Shown: in pieces, positions 8,983 to 17,729 of the stretch
Layout: every line of letters begins with the position of its first letter
How positions within the stretch are numbered: position 1 is the first letter of the stretch
NCBI GenBank assembly: GCA_023206055.1
Contig: CP065366.1
Span: 1,116,001 to 1,180,000, forward strand
Direction: 5' to 3'
DNA from: Vibrio cyclitrophicus
Lineage (GTDB): Bacteria; Pseudomonadota; Gammaproteobacteria; Enterobacterales; Vibrionaceae
DNA length: 64,000 nucleotides
Program-made: the position numbers and the translations under genes
Notes under the pieces: model-generated
What the model saw: the letters and a program-made list of their open reading frames with translations, nothing else
What the model was told of the DNA's origin: nothing
The model's database searches: none

Positions 8983-9609
8983 ATGAGCTACCAAGAAAAA
9001 AACACAATGCCATCGATTATGGACGCACTAGTTCCTATGGTGGTTGAACAGACTTCCCGTGGTGAACGTTCTTACGATATTTATTCTCGTCTATTAAAAG
9101 AACGTATCATTTTCTTAACCGGTCAAGTGGAAGACCACATGGCAAATCTTGTCGTGGCTCAACTGCTTTTCTTGGAATCAGAAAACCCAGACAAAGATAT
9201 CTATCTTTACATCAACTCACCTGGCGGTAGCGTAACAGCAGGCATGTCTATCTACGACACAATGCAGTTCATCAAGCCAAACGTGAGCACAGTATGTATG
9301 GGTCAAGCTTGCTCTATGGGTGCATTCTTACTAGCGGGTGGTACTCCTGGTAAGCGTCACGTGCTTCCAAACTCACGTGTAATGATTCACCAGCCACTTG
9401 GCGGCTTCCAAGGCCAAGCGTCTGATATTCAAATTCACGCGCAAGAAATCCTAACGATCAAACAAAAGCTAAACAAACTATTGGCAGAGCACACTGGTCA
9501 GCCTCTAGAAGTTGTTGAGCGCGATACAGATCGTGATAACTTCATGTCTGCTGATCAAGCAGTAGAATACGGCTTGGTGGATTCAGTTCTTAATCACCGC
9601 GGTCAATAA
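8983..9609 (+). CDS. clpP: ATP-dependent Clp protease proteolytic subunit
   Basis: ClpP is the tetradecameric serine peptidase that degrades substrates fed by ClpX or ClpA. It has 208 residues. The nucleophile is Ser111 in GQACSMGAF and the catalytic His is His136 in [11 protein letters not shown]; the Asp lies later in the protein. A short propeptide (about 14 residues) is expected to be removed. GGGA precedes the ATG. clpX follows 81 bp downstream, the usual partner arrangement. Confidence 0.98.
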
Positions 9610-9690
9610 TTGCAGGGCAATTGTTTAACGCAAAGTGATTCAAATTGATATACACTCAAGCATAGAGAGTTAAGGCTAAGAGGTTAGCGA

Positions 9691-10971
9691 ATGACAGACA
9701 AAAGCAAAGAGGGTGGTAGCGGTAAACTGCTTTACTGCTCTTTCTGTGGCAAAAGCCAACACGAAGTTCGCAAGTTAATCGCAGGTCCTTCTGTTTACAT
9801 TTGTGATGAATGTGTCGATCTTTGTAACGACATTATTCGTGAAGAAATTAAAGATGTTCTTCCTAAGAAAGAATCTGAATCGCTGCCAACGCCGCGTGAG
9901 ATTCGTGAGCATCTTGACGACTATGTAATCGGTCAAGAATACGCGAAGAAAGTGCTAGCAGTTGCAGTTTATAACCACTACAAGCGTTTACGTAATGGTG
10001 ATACGACAGCTGAAGGCGTAGAGCTAGGTAAGAGTAACATTCTTCTTATCGGTCCTACTGGTAGTGGTAAAACGCTACTTGCTGAAACACTGGCTCGTTT
10101 CCTAGACGTTCCTTTCACAATGGCAGACGCAACAACACTAACCGAAGCGGGTTACGTGGGTGAAGATGTTGAAAACATCATCCAGAAGTTGCTTCAGAAA
10201 TGTGATTACGACGTAGCGAAAGCGGAACGTGGCATTGTTTACATCGATGAAATCGATAAGATTTCTCGTAAAGCTGAAAACCCATCCATCACGCGTGACG
10301 TGTCTGGTGAAGGTGTACAGCAAGCTCTACTAAAACTTGTTGAAGGTACAGTTGCTTCAGTTCCACCTCAAGGTGGTCGTAAGCATCCACAGCAAGAGTT
10401 CTTGCAAGTGGACACGTCTAAGATCCTATTTATCTGTGGTGGTGCGTTTGCAGGCCTAGATAAAGTGATTGAACAGCGTGTAGAAACAGGTTCAGGTATC
10501 GGTTTTGGCGCAGAAGTGCGTTCAAAAGACGAAACCAAAACTATTGGTGAGTTGTTCACTCAAGTAGAACCTGAAGATCTAGTGAAGTACGGTCTGATTC
10601 CAGAATTCATTGGTCGTCTACCTGTGACAACAACACTGACAGAGCTTGATGAAGAAGCGCTAATCCAAATCCTATGCGAGCCAAAGAATGCACTGACAAA
10701 ACAGTACGCAGCATTATTTGAGCTTGAGGATACAGAGTTAGAATTCCGTGAAGACGCCCTACGCGCAATTGCTAAGAAAGCAATGAACCGTAAAACAGGT
10801 GCTCGTGGTCTACGCTCTATCTTGGAGGGTGTTCTACTAGAAACTATGTACGAACTGCCATCTTCAACTGATGTAAGCAAGGTTGTGATTGATGAGTCTG
10901 TAATTAATGGTGAGTCAGAACCACTGTTGATTTACAGCAACTCAGATAATCAAGCAGCTGTTGCAGAGTAG
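9691..10971 (+). CDS. clpX: ATP-dependent Clp protease ATP-binding subunit ClpX
   Basis: ClpX is the AAA+ unfoldase of the ClpXP protease. It has 426 residues. The N-terminal zinc-binding domain uses Cys16, Cys19, Cys38 and Cys41. The ATPase module follows with Walker A GPTGSGKT near residue 117, Walker B IVYIDEIDKI and the pore loop GYVGEDVE. A strong terminator lies just after the gene, so lon is transcribed separately. Confidence 0.98.
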   Translation: MTDKSKEGGSGKLLYCSFCGKSQHEVRKLIAGPSVYICDECVDLCNDIIREEIKDVLPKKESESLPTPREIREHLDDYVIGQEYAKKVLAVAVYNHYKRLRNGDTTAEGVELGKSNILLIGPTGSGKTLLAETLARFLDVPFTMADATTLTEAGYVGEDVENIIQKLLQKCDYDVAKAERGIVYIDEIDKISRKAENPSITRDVSGEGVQQALLKLVEGTVASVPPQGGRKHPQQEFLQVDTSKILFICGGAFAGLDKVIEQRVETGSGIGFGAEVRSKDETKTIGELFTQVEPEDLVKYGLIPEFIGRLPVTTTLTELDEEALIQILCEPKNALTKQYAALFELEDTELEFREDALRAIAKKAMNRKTGARGLRSILEGVLLETMYELPSSTDVSKVVIDESVINGESEPLLIYSNSDNQAAVAE

Positions 10972-11000
10972 GTCTTTTTTAGACAAGTCACTCAAATTGA

Positions 11001-11028
11001 AAAAGGAGGTAAGCAATTACCTCCTTTT
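11001..11028 (+). terminator. Rho-independent terminator of clpX
   Basis: AAAAGGAGGTAA and TTACCTCCTTTT form a perfect 12-bp stem with a 4-base loop, followed by a run of T. Confidence 0.9.
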
Positions 11029-11041
11029 TTTTATTCTTCCA

Positions 11042-11066
11042 TTGAATCCAGTCGTTTAAGCCCCAT
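11042..11066 (+). promoter_or_regulatory. Sigma-32 promoter of lon
   Basis: TTGAAT at 11042-11047 and CCCCAT at 11061-11066 have a 13-bp spacer. CCCCATATACTG matches what I recall of the E. coli lon heat-shock promoter. It lies 38 bp before the lon start codon. Confidence 0.75.
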
Positions 11067-11103
11067 ATACTGCTTTATAAGTTAAAGCGGAAGAGAGAAA
11101 TAT

Positions 11104-13455
11104 ATGAACTTGGAACGTTCCGAGCGTATCGAAATCCCCGTGCTACCTCTACGTGATGTAGTGGTTTACCCACACATGGTTATTCCATTGTTTGTCGGTC
11201 GTGAAAAATCGATTACATGCCTTGAATCGGCAATGGAAGCTAACAAACAAGTACTACTTGTAGCGCAGAAAGAAGCGGACACTGATGAGCCTTCAATCGA
11301 CGACCTATTTAACGTAGGTACAGTCGCTACTATTCTTCAGTTACTAAAGCTCCCTGATGGTACGGTTAAAGTACTTGTTGAAGGTCAGCAGCGTGCAAAA
11401 ATTCACCAGTTCAAAGAAAGTGAATTCTTCTTAGCGGATGCCGAATACGTTGTTACCTCAGAACTTGACGAAAAAGAACAAGAAGTGGTTGTTCGCAGTG
11501 CGATCAATCAATTCGAAGGCTTTATTAAGCTAAACAAAAAGATTCCACCAGAGGTTCTAACGTCTCTGAACGGTATTGATGAGGCCGCTCGCCTTGCTGA
11601 TACCATTGCTGCGCACATGCCACTCAAACTGGTAGACAAGCAGCACGTTCTAGAAATCTTAGATGTCACTGAACGTCTGGAATTCTTGATGGGCCAAATG
11701 GAGTCAGAAATTGACATCCTGCAAGTTGAAAAACGCATCCGTGGCCGCGTTAAGAAGCAGATGGAAAAATCTCAGCGTGAGTACTACCTGAATGAGCAAA
11801 TGAAAGCGATTCAGAAAGAACTTGGCGAGATGGACGACGCACCTGATGAATTCGAGACTCTGAAGAAGAAGATCGAAGATTCTAAGATGCCTCAAGAAGC
11901 TCGTGAAAAAACCGAGCAAGAACTGCAAAAACTGAAAATGATGTCGCCAATGTCTGCTGAAGCAACGGTAGTACGTAGCTACATTGATTGGATGGTGGGT
12001 GTTCCTTGGGCTAAGCGTTCAAAAGTGAAAAAGAATTTAGCGAAAGCGGAAGAGATCTTAAACGAAGATCACTACGGCTTAGAGCGTGTTAAAGAACGTA
12101 TTCTTGAATACTTGGCAGTACAAAACCGTATCAACAAGCTAAAAGGTCCAATCCTTTGTCTTGTTGGTCCTCCTGGTGTAGGTAAAACCTCGCTAGGTCG
12201 TTCGATTGCTGCGGCAACGGGTCGTAAGTACACGCGTATGGCGCTTGGTGGTGTTCGTGATGAAGCTGAGATTCGTGGTCACCGTCGTACGTACATCGGC
12301 TCACTTCCGGGTAAACTGATTCAGAAGATGTCTAAAGTTGGTGTTAAGAACCCACTGTTCCTATTAGATGAGATCGATAAGATGTCTTCTGATATGCGTG
12401 GCGACCCATCTTCAGCGCTTCTAGAAGTTCTAGATCCAGAGCAAAACAACGCATTTAACGATCACTATCTAGAAGTCGATTACGATCTGTCTGATGTGAT
12501 GTTCGTGGCAACGTCTAACTCAATGGACATTCCTGGCCCACTACTGGACCGTATGGAAGTAATTCGCCTGTCTGGTTACACAGAAGATGAAAAGCTGAAC
12601 ATTGCTAAGAGCCACCTGTTGGACAAGCAAGTTCAACGCAACGGTCTGAAGCCTCATGAGATTGAGATTGAAGACTCTGCAATCATCGGCATTATTCGTT
12701 ATTACACGCGTGAAGCAGGTGTACGTAGCCTAGAGCGTGAAATCTCTAAGATCTGCCGTAAAGCAGTTAAGAATATCCTGCTAGACAGTAGCCTTAAGTC
12801 TGTAACGGTTAACATTGATAACCTGAAAGAGTACTTGGGTGTTCAACGTCATGACTTCGGTAAGGCGGATGAGAGTAACCGTATCGGTCAAGTGACTGGT
12901 TTAGCGTGGACTCAAGTTGGTGGCGATCTACTGACTATCGAAACTGAATCAATGCCAGGTAAAGGTAAGCTAACGCAAACCGGTTCTCTTGGTGATGTGA
13001 TGAAAGAATCGATTCAAGCGGCAATGACTGTGGTTCGTTCTCGTGCGGAAAATCTGGGTATTAATTCAGATTTCTACGAGAAGCGTGATATTCACGTTCA
13101 CGTACCTGAAGGTGCAACACCAAAAGACGGCCCGAGTGCGGGTATCGCAATGTGTACTGCATTAGTGTCTAGCTTGACGGGTAACCCTGTTAAAGCTGAG
13201 GTCGGTATGACAGGTGAAATTACCCTTCGTGGTGAAGTTTTACCTATCGGTGGCTTGAAAGAAAAACTGCTTGCAGCACACCGTGGCGGTATCAAAACTG
13301 TACTGATTCCTAAAGACAATGAGCGTGATTTGGAAGAGATTCCAGACAACGTAATCGCTGACTTGAAAGTGATTCCGGTTCAGTGGATTGATGAAGTACT
13401 TAAAGTAGCGCTAGAACGAGATCCGTCAGGGGTCGAGTTTGACGTGAAAAAATAG
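11104..13455 (+). CDS. lon: ATP-dependent protease Lon
   Basis: Lon degrades misfolded and regulatory proteins. It has 783 residues in the LonA layout: an N-terminal substrate-binding domain (about 10-200), a helical linker, an AAA+ module with Walker A GPPGVGKTS near residue 357, and a C-terminal protease domain with the catalytic Ser in PKDGPSAGIA near residue 679 and the Lys about 43 residues later. It is monocistronic: a terminator lies on each side and a sigma-32 promoter is upstream. hupB follows as in other gammaproteobacteria. Confidence 0.98.
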   Translation: MNLERSERIEIPVLPLRDVVVYPHMVIPLFVGREKSITCLESAMEANKQVLLVAQKEADTDEPSIDDLFNVGTVATILQLLKLPDGTVKVLVEGQQRAKIHQFKESEFFLADAEYVVTSELDEKEQEVVVRSAINQFEGFIKLNKKIPPEVLTSLNGIDEAARLADTIAAHMPLKLVDKQHVLEILDVTERLEFLMGQMESEIDILQVEKRIRGRVKKQMEKSQREYYLNEQMKAIQKELGEMDDAPDEFETLKKKIEDSKMPQEAREKTEQELQKLKMMSPMSAEATVVRSYIDWMVGVPWAKRSKVKKNLAKAEEILNEDHYGLERVKERILEYLAVQNRINKLKGPILCLVGPPGVGKTSLGRSIAAATGRKYTRMALGGVRDEAEIRGHRRTYIGSLPGKLIQKMSKVGVKNPLFLLDEIDKMSSDMRGDPSSALLEVLDPEQNNAFNDHYLEVDYDLSDVMFVATSNSMDIPGPLLDRMEVIRLSGYTEDEKLNIAKSHLLDKQVQRNGLKPHEIEIEDSAIIGIIRYYTREAGVRSLEREISKICRKAVKNILLDSSLKSVTVNIDNLKEYLGVQRHDFGKADESNRIGQVTGLAWTQVGGDLLTIETESMPGKGKLTQTGSLGDVMKESIQAAMTVVRSRAENLGINSDFYEKRDIHVHVPEGATPKDGPSAGIAMCTALVSSLTGNPVKAEVGMTGEITLRGEVLPIGGLKEKLLAAHRGGIKTVLIPKDNERDLEEIPDNVIADLKVIPVQWIDEVLKVALERDPSGVEFDVKK

Positions 13456-13485
13456 TGATGCATAGCAAAAATAAGTAAAGAATTA

Positions 13486-13515
13486 CGCTGATAGGCCCGA
13501 AAAGGCTTGTCAGCG
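13486..13515 (+). terminator. Rho-independent terminator of lon
   Basis: CGCTGA and TCAGCG, extended by GGCC/GGCT pairing, form a stem around a GAAAA-type loop, followed by eight T. Confidence 0.85.
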
Positions 13516-13645
13516 TTTTTTTTGGACGCTAAGTTATTGATCAAAGCTGCAGCCCTTTTGCAATAAGGCTTGCGGCTAAATTAAAACCAAAATGGAACGT
13601 ACAGTCATCAAGAAGTAGTCACAGATGACACATAGGGGAAAAACA

Positions 13646-13918
13646 GTGAATAAAACACAACTAGTAGAATCAATCGCAGAAAACGCAGACATCTCTAAAG
13701 CTTCAGCTGGCCGTGCTCTAGACGCATTCATCGAAGCAGTTGGCACAACGCTACAATCAGGCGACCAAGTTGCACTTGTTGGCTTTGGTACTTTCAGTGT
13801 TCGTACTCGTGCTGCTCGTACAGGTCGTAACCCAAAAACTGGTGAAGAGATCCAAATCGCAGAAGCTAAAGTACCTGGCTTCAAAGCGGGTAAAGCACTT
13901 AAAGACGCATGTAACTAA
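13646..13918 (+). CDS. hupB: DNA-binding protein HU-beta
   Basis: HU is a small histone-like protein that bends DNA in the nucleoid. I start it at the GTG at 13646, giving 90 residues beginning MNKTQLVESIAENADISK, the exact HU length. A longer frame from the ATG at 13625 would add seven residues foreign to the family, and AGGGGAAA lies at the right distance upstream of the GTG. The DNA-binding arm GFGTFSVRTRAARTGRNP is intact. It sits between lon and ppiD, as in E. coli. Confidence 0.97.
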   Translation: MNKTQLVESIAENADISKASAGRALDAFIEAVGTTLQSGDQVALVGFGTFSVRTRAARTGRNPKTGEEIQIAEAKVPGFKAGKALKDACN

Positions 13919-14038
13919 TTTTCACTGCTGAAACCTCCATTTTAAGAGGGGAAGGTAGTAAAATGCGTTTACTGTTTGAAAAATGATGTTTCATTCTTAA
14001 ACAGTATGTGTCCAAAGCACATTGAACTTATTTAAATT

Positions 14039-14062
14039 ATGCGCATCCTACTGATGCGCATT
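14039..14062 (+). terminator. Terminator of hupB
   Basis: ATGCGCAT appears twice in inverted orientation (it is self-complementary) around a short loop, followed by TTCTTTTTC. Confidence 0.8.
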
Positions 14063-14137
14063 TCTTTTTCTGATAATATCGCGTGAATAGATTTTTATTT
14101 TGAAGCCAATGCTTCATATCCGGAGAGCACTTAAATT

Positions 14138-16003
14138 ATGATGGATCGATTACGCGAAGGCGTGAATAGCATCGCGGTAAAAATTATCCTTGGGTTGATT
14201 ATCCTGTCATTCGTATTCGCAGGTGTAGGCAGCTACATCACCGGTGGCGGTAACAACGCAGCAGCTAAAGTTGGCAACACAGAAATTGCTCGTGGTGAGT
14301 TCGAACAGGCTTACCAAAACGAACGTAATCGTATGCAGTCGCAACTTGGCGATTACTTCGCTCAAATGCTTGCAGACCCTGCATACGTAGAGTCTTTCCG
14401 TAAATCAGTACTTGATCGCATGATCAACGACGTTTTACTTGAGCAGCAAGCTGAGTCTCTAGGCCTACGAATCAGTGATTCTCAAATCCGTACCATGATT
14501 CTAGAAATGCCTCAGTTCCAAACGGCTGGTCAATTCGACCAAGAAGTTTACCAATCAGCACTACGTCGTGCGGGTTTCAGCGCAGAAAGCTTCGCTGAAT
14601 ACATGCGTCGTGATCTAATGCGCAACCAACTTGTTACTGCCCTACAAGGCAGCGAATTTGTTCTTCAAGGCGAAATCGACACGCAAAGTAAACTGATTGC
14701 TCAAACTCGTGACATTCGTACAGTGACACTGTCTGTTGCTGATCTAGCGAAAAACATCAAGCTAACTGACGAGCAAATCGAACAGTACTATTCTGTGAAC
14801 CCTCAAGCTTACACTCGTCCAGAGCAAGCTAAGGTGTCTTACATCGAGCTTTCAGCTGAAGCACTTAAGTCTCAGCTTGAAGTAAGCGATGAAGAAGCAC
14901 AGAAATACTATCAAGAGCACCTAGACAAGTACTCAACTGAAGAGCAACGTAAAGTTAGTCACATCTTAGTTCAAGGCGATGACGAAGCGAAAGCTCAGTC
15001 AATCCTAGACGAGCTAAATGCAGGCGCTGATTTTGCTACGCTAGCGGAAGAGAAATCTGACGACTTCGGTAGTGCAGATGTTGGCGGTGACTTAGGTTGG
15101 ATTGAACGCGATGTTATGGACCCAGCATTCGAAGACGCGGCTTTCGCTCTTGAGAATATTGGCGATACTACTGGCCTAGTTAAATCTGATTTTGGCTACC
15201 ACATCATCAAGCTAGATGAAGTAAAAACGTCTCAAGCTCAGCCTTATACAGAAGTAGCGGCTGAGATTAAGCAAGAACTACTAGATCAGCATGCTGTAGA
15301 CCAGTTCTACGAACAGCAAACTGAACTAGAAAAAGTAGCGTTTGAATTCCCAGATTCTTTGGATGATTCTGCTGAAGCTATCAATGCGAAGATCACGACA
15401 ACTGATTTCATCTCTCAAGTTGACGCTCCGGAAGTTCTGATGACGCCTGCAGTTATGCAAGCTATCTTGAGCCCTGAAGTGAAAGAAGACGGTCTAAACT
15501 CTGAAGTTATCGAAGTGGCTCCTGAACACGTGATCGTTGTTCGTGTAGAAGAGACTCGCGACGAGACAGTTCTTCCTCTAGCTGAAGTGAAAGATCAAGT
15601 TGTCGCTGCATTGTCTGCTGTACAAGCTGAGCAACAAGCGGTTGAACTAGGTGTTTCTCTAGTGAACGAACTAAAGCAAGGCAATGAAGCAGTGCTAGCG
15701 GACAACAATCTTGAGTTCACTGAACTTGAAACGATTGACCGCAACTCTCCGTTAGCAGCATCTGTATTCGCTCTAGCGAAACCAGAAGCAGGCCAAGCTG
15801 TGTTCGGTCAATCTAAAGACCAAGACGGTAACATCGTTGTTGTTGAGCTTTCTAAGGTAACGGCTGAAATCAACCCAGCTTACAGCACTCAAATTGGTGC
15901 ACAGTTGGAACGAGTTGGTAACCAACAAGATCTGACTAACGTACTAAACGTACTTCGTAAAAACGCAGACGTTGAATACTACGTAGTAGGCCAAGGTCAG
16001 TAA
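14138..16003 (+). CDS. ppiD: Periplasmic folding chaperone PpiD
   Basis: PpiD is anchored in the inner membrane next to the SecYEG translocon and helps newly exported proteins fold. It has 621 residues, the E. coli length. It has a single N-terminal transmembrane helix (about 14-34), a SurA-like N-terminal domain, a parvulin domain at about 265-358 (HILVQGDDEAKAQ to FGYHIIKLDE) and a long C-terminal region. CCGGAGAG lies upstream of the ATG. The lon-hupB-ppiD order is conserved. Confidence 0.97.
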   Translation: MMDRLREGVNSIAVKIILGLIILSFVFAGVGSYITGGGNNAAAKVGNTEIARGEFEQAYQNERNRMQSQLGDYFAQMLADPAYVESFRKSVLDRMINDVLLEQQAESLGLRISDSQIRTMILEMPQFQTAGQFDQEVYQSALRRAGFSAESFAEYMRRDLMRNQLVTALQGSEFVLQGEIDTQSKLIAQTRDIRTVTLSVADLAKNIKLTDEQIEQYYSVNPQAYTRPEQAKVSYIELSAEALKSQLEVSDEEAQKYYQEHLDKYSTEEQRKVSHILVQGDDEAKAQSILDELNAGADFATLAEEKSDDFGSADVGGDLGWIERDVMDPAFEDAAFALENIGDTTGLVKSDFGYHIIKLDEVKTSQAQPYTEVAAEIKQELLDQHAVDQFYEQQTELEKVAFEFPDSLDDSAEAINAKITTTDFISQVDAPEVLMTPAVMQAILSPEVKEDGLNSEVIEVAPEHVIVVRVEETRDETVLPLAEVKDQVVAALSAVQAEQQAVELGVSLVNELKQGNEAVLADNNLEFTELETIDRNSPLAASVFALAKPEAGQAVFGQSKDQDGNIVVVELSKVTAEINPAYSTQIGAQLERVGNQQDLTNVLNVLRKNADVEYYVVGQGQ

Positions 16004-16148
16004 GCATCGATTAGCCCGGTAGTTAAGCCTGTTTGGTTACTGACTACCGAGAGTCACATGCGATGGTTGTTGTTTTTCAAATTAGGTTTATTCGATAAAT
16101 CAGATTTGTGAGCCAACAAACACACTGATGAAAACAAGATGTATAACG

Positions 16149-16174
16149 AAGCGGGTCACTTAGGTGACCCGCTT
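16149..16174 (+). terminator. Terminator downstream of ppiD
   Basis: AAGCGGGTCAC and GTGACCCGCTT form a perfect 11-bp stem with a 4-base loop, followed by TATTTTT. Confidence 0.9.
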
Positions 16175-16249
16175 TATTTTTGTCTGGTGATTGTGTTATC
16201 TAGTGCGGCAAATGCATAAGTTACCTTTTTTTGTACAAAGGAACGATTT

Positions 16250-16549
16250 ATGCGCACGATATATTCAACACTACTTCTTTCATTTCTGATGCTCTTAAGC
16301 CCTGCAGTGTTTGCAGACAGCCCAACTAAAGCTGAGCTTTACGATGGCATTGAGATTACGGTTAACATCAATACCGCGACAGCAGAAGAGCTATCAGCAC
16401 TACTGGTTGGTGTTGGTGACAAAAAAGCCCAAGAGATTGTCGACTACAGAGAGCAGAACGGGGCGTTTACAACTGCTGATGGCTTGGCGAGTGTCAAAGG
16501 GATAGGTGAAGCGACAGTTAAAAAGAACCGCGAAAGAATTCAGCTTTGA
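16250..16549 (+). CDS. ComEA-family helix-hairpin-helix protein
   Basis: This 99-residue secreted protein carries a ComEA-type DNA-binding fold. Residues 1-22 are a signal peptide ending in VFADS. Two helix-hairpin-helix motifs follow: VNINTATAEELSALLVGVG and a second ending in VKGIGEATVKKNRERI. In Vibrio such proteins bind incoming DNA in the periplasm during natural transformation. This one may be that ComEA or a paralogue. Its last 10 bases overlap the convergent rrtA gene. Confidence 0.85.
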   Translation: MRTIYSTLLLSFLMLLSPAVFADSPTKAELYDGIEITVNINTATAEELSALLVGVGDKKAQEIVDYREQNGAFTTADGLASVKGIGEATVKKNRERIQL

Positions 16550-17199
16550 TCCGTTTCTTTATTGGTTAGGTATAGAACGATAGCTATGAAGCCCCCGACC
16601 AGAGCACCTGCTAGGTGGGCTTCAATTGCGACACGAGCGTTAATCAGTTCGCCAGTCGTGCTAGAGGGGCCAAAAAGCTGCTCCCAAGCGATTTTAGCTA
16701 CTAACCCCAACACTAATAGCCAACTAGATTTCCTGCCGTTTAAAGCTTCTCTGAGCGCGAATAAGCCAAACAGTCCATGCAAAGTGCCCGATAGGCCAAC
16801 GTAGATCTGAATACTCGAAAATAACAGAGCGCCCCCAGTCACTAAACTAATCACTAGCAAAGCAACAATAAGCTGTTTTTTACTCGGTTGAAACAGGTAG
16901 CTGATGATCCACAAGCCTGCTAGATTCATTAGAAGGTGTGAGGTGTTGGTATGTGAAAAATTTCCTGTTAGGATTCGCCACCATTGCCCATCGGCAATCG
17001 CATTGCTATCCCAAACGACCCAAGTTTGTATTGGTTCAATTTGGAATAAGACGCATAAAAGTGAAGTGAAAATTAAAACAGGGTACACATTAAATCCATG
17101 TCTCGTTATTGCCCCCAATGCAGCAAGGCTTTGAAAGCTTGTATTTGTCAGTGGGTTACACCACTCGAATCGAATGTTGAGCTTATCATTCTTCAGCAC
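16540..17199 (-). CDS. rrtA: Rhombosortase (rhomboid-family intramembrane serine protease)
   Basis: Rhombosortases cleave proteins that carry a C-terminal GlyGly-CTERM anchor in Vibrio and related genera. The rhomboid features are clear: HLLMNLAGLW near 88-97, catalytic Ser137 in VGLSGTLHG, catalytic His195 in EAHLAGALVGG, and six hydrophobic segments. The ATG at 17199 gives 219 residues but overlaps the divergent tapT by about 100 bp. A GTG at 17088 would remove the overlap and start the protein just before the first membrane helix. I consider the shorter start likely. The short length compared with GlpG fits the rhombosortase subgroup. Confidence 0.85.
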   Translation of the reverse strand: MLKNDKLNIRFEWCNPLTNTSFQSLAALGAITRHGFNVYPVLIFTSLLCVLFQIEPIQTWVVWDSNAIADGQWWRILTGNFSHTNTSHLLMNLAGLWIISYLFQPSKKQLIVALLVISLVTGGALLFSSIQIYVGLSGTLHGLFGLFALREALNGRKSSWLLVLGLVAKIAWEQLFGPSSTTGELINARVAIEAHLAGALVGGFIAIVLYLTNKETDQS

Positions 17200-17697
17200 C
17201 CATCAGAAGAGCATCGTCCGATGGGAACTGCGCGTATCCTCTCGTTATCTCTAAATAACAGTGTGACGTTTGTCGGTGAAGACTTTTCAGATAATAAAAA
17301 ATTGAACGCGTTGCTGGCCGATGAGGGTTACCAACACGTGATTTTGTACCCAAGTGAGCACTCTGTGTCTGTTGATTCTGCAACATGCCCAAGCAAAAAA
17401 ATGCGTGTGATTCTATTGGATGGTACGTGGAAGAAGGCATTTAAGATGTGGCAGGTGTCGAGTAACTTGCACGGGTTGCAAACCGTTCACCTACCCAAAG
17501 ACCTTAAAGGTAATTACCGAATCCGCAAAGCGCCAAGTGAAAACAGCCTTTCGACTGTAGAGGCGGGTTATCACCTGTTGAGCTTGTTGGAAAATGACCG
17601 AGACTTTAGCCCTTTGCTAACGGCATTTGACCAGATGATTCAGTTTCAAATCAATCAGATGCCGCCGGGCGTATTTGAGAAAAACTACTTAGATTAA
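17098..17697 (+). CDS. tapT: tRNA-uridine aminocarboxypropyltransferase (DTW domain)
   Basis: TapT (YfiP in E. coli) makes acp3U at position 47 of several tRNAs, using S-adenosylmethionine. It has 199 residues. An N-terminal zinc-binding pattern CPQCSKALKACIC begins at residue 5. The DTW-family signature appears as LLDGTWKKAFKMW, a DGTW variant. The start codon lies only 10 bp from the GTG alternative of the divergent rrtA, so the two genes compete for a very short promoter region. Confidence 0.88.
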   Translation: MSRYCPQCSKALKACICQWVTPLESNVELIILQHPSEEHRPMGTARILSLSLNNSVTFVGEDFSDNKKLNALLADEGYQHVILYPSEHSVSVDSATCPSKKMRVILLDGTWKKAFKMWQVSSNLHGLQTVHLPKDLKGNYRIRKAPSENSLSTVEAGYHLLSLLENDRDFSPLLTAFDQMIQFQINQMPPGVFEKNYLD

Positions 17698-17729
17698 GAT
17701 TAAGCCGTTTCACGAGCACGAGTCAGAAA

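Noticed and set aside
13625..13645. ATG start giving a longer HU-beta
   Set aside because: It adds seven residues before the invariant HU start, and the ribosome-binding site is placed for the GTG at 13646.
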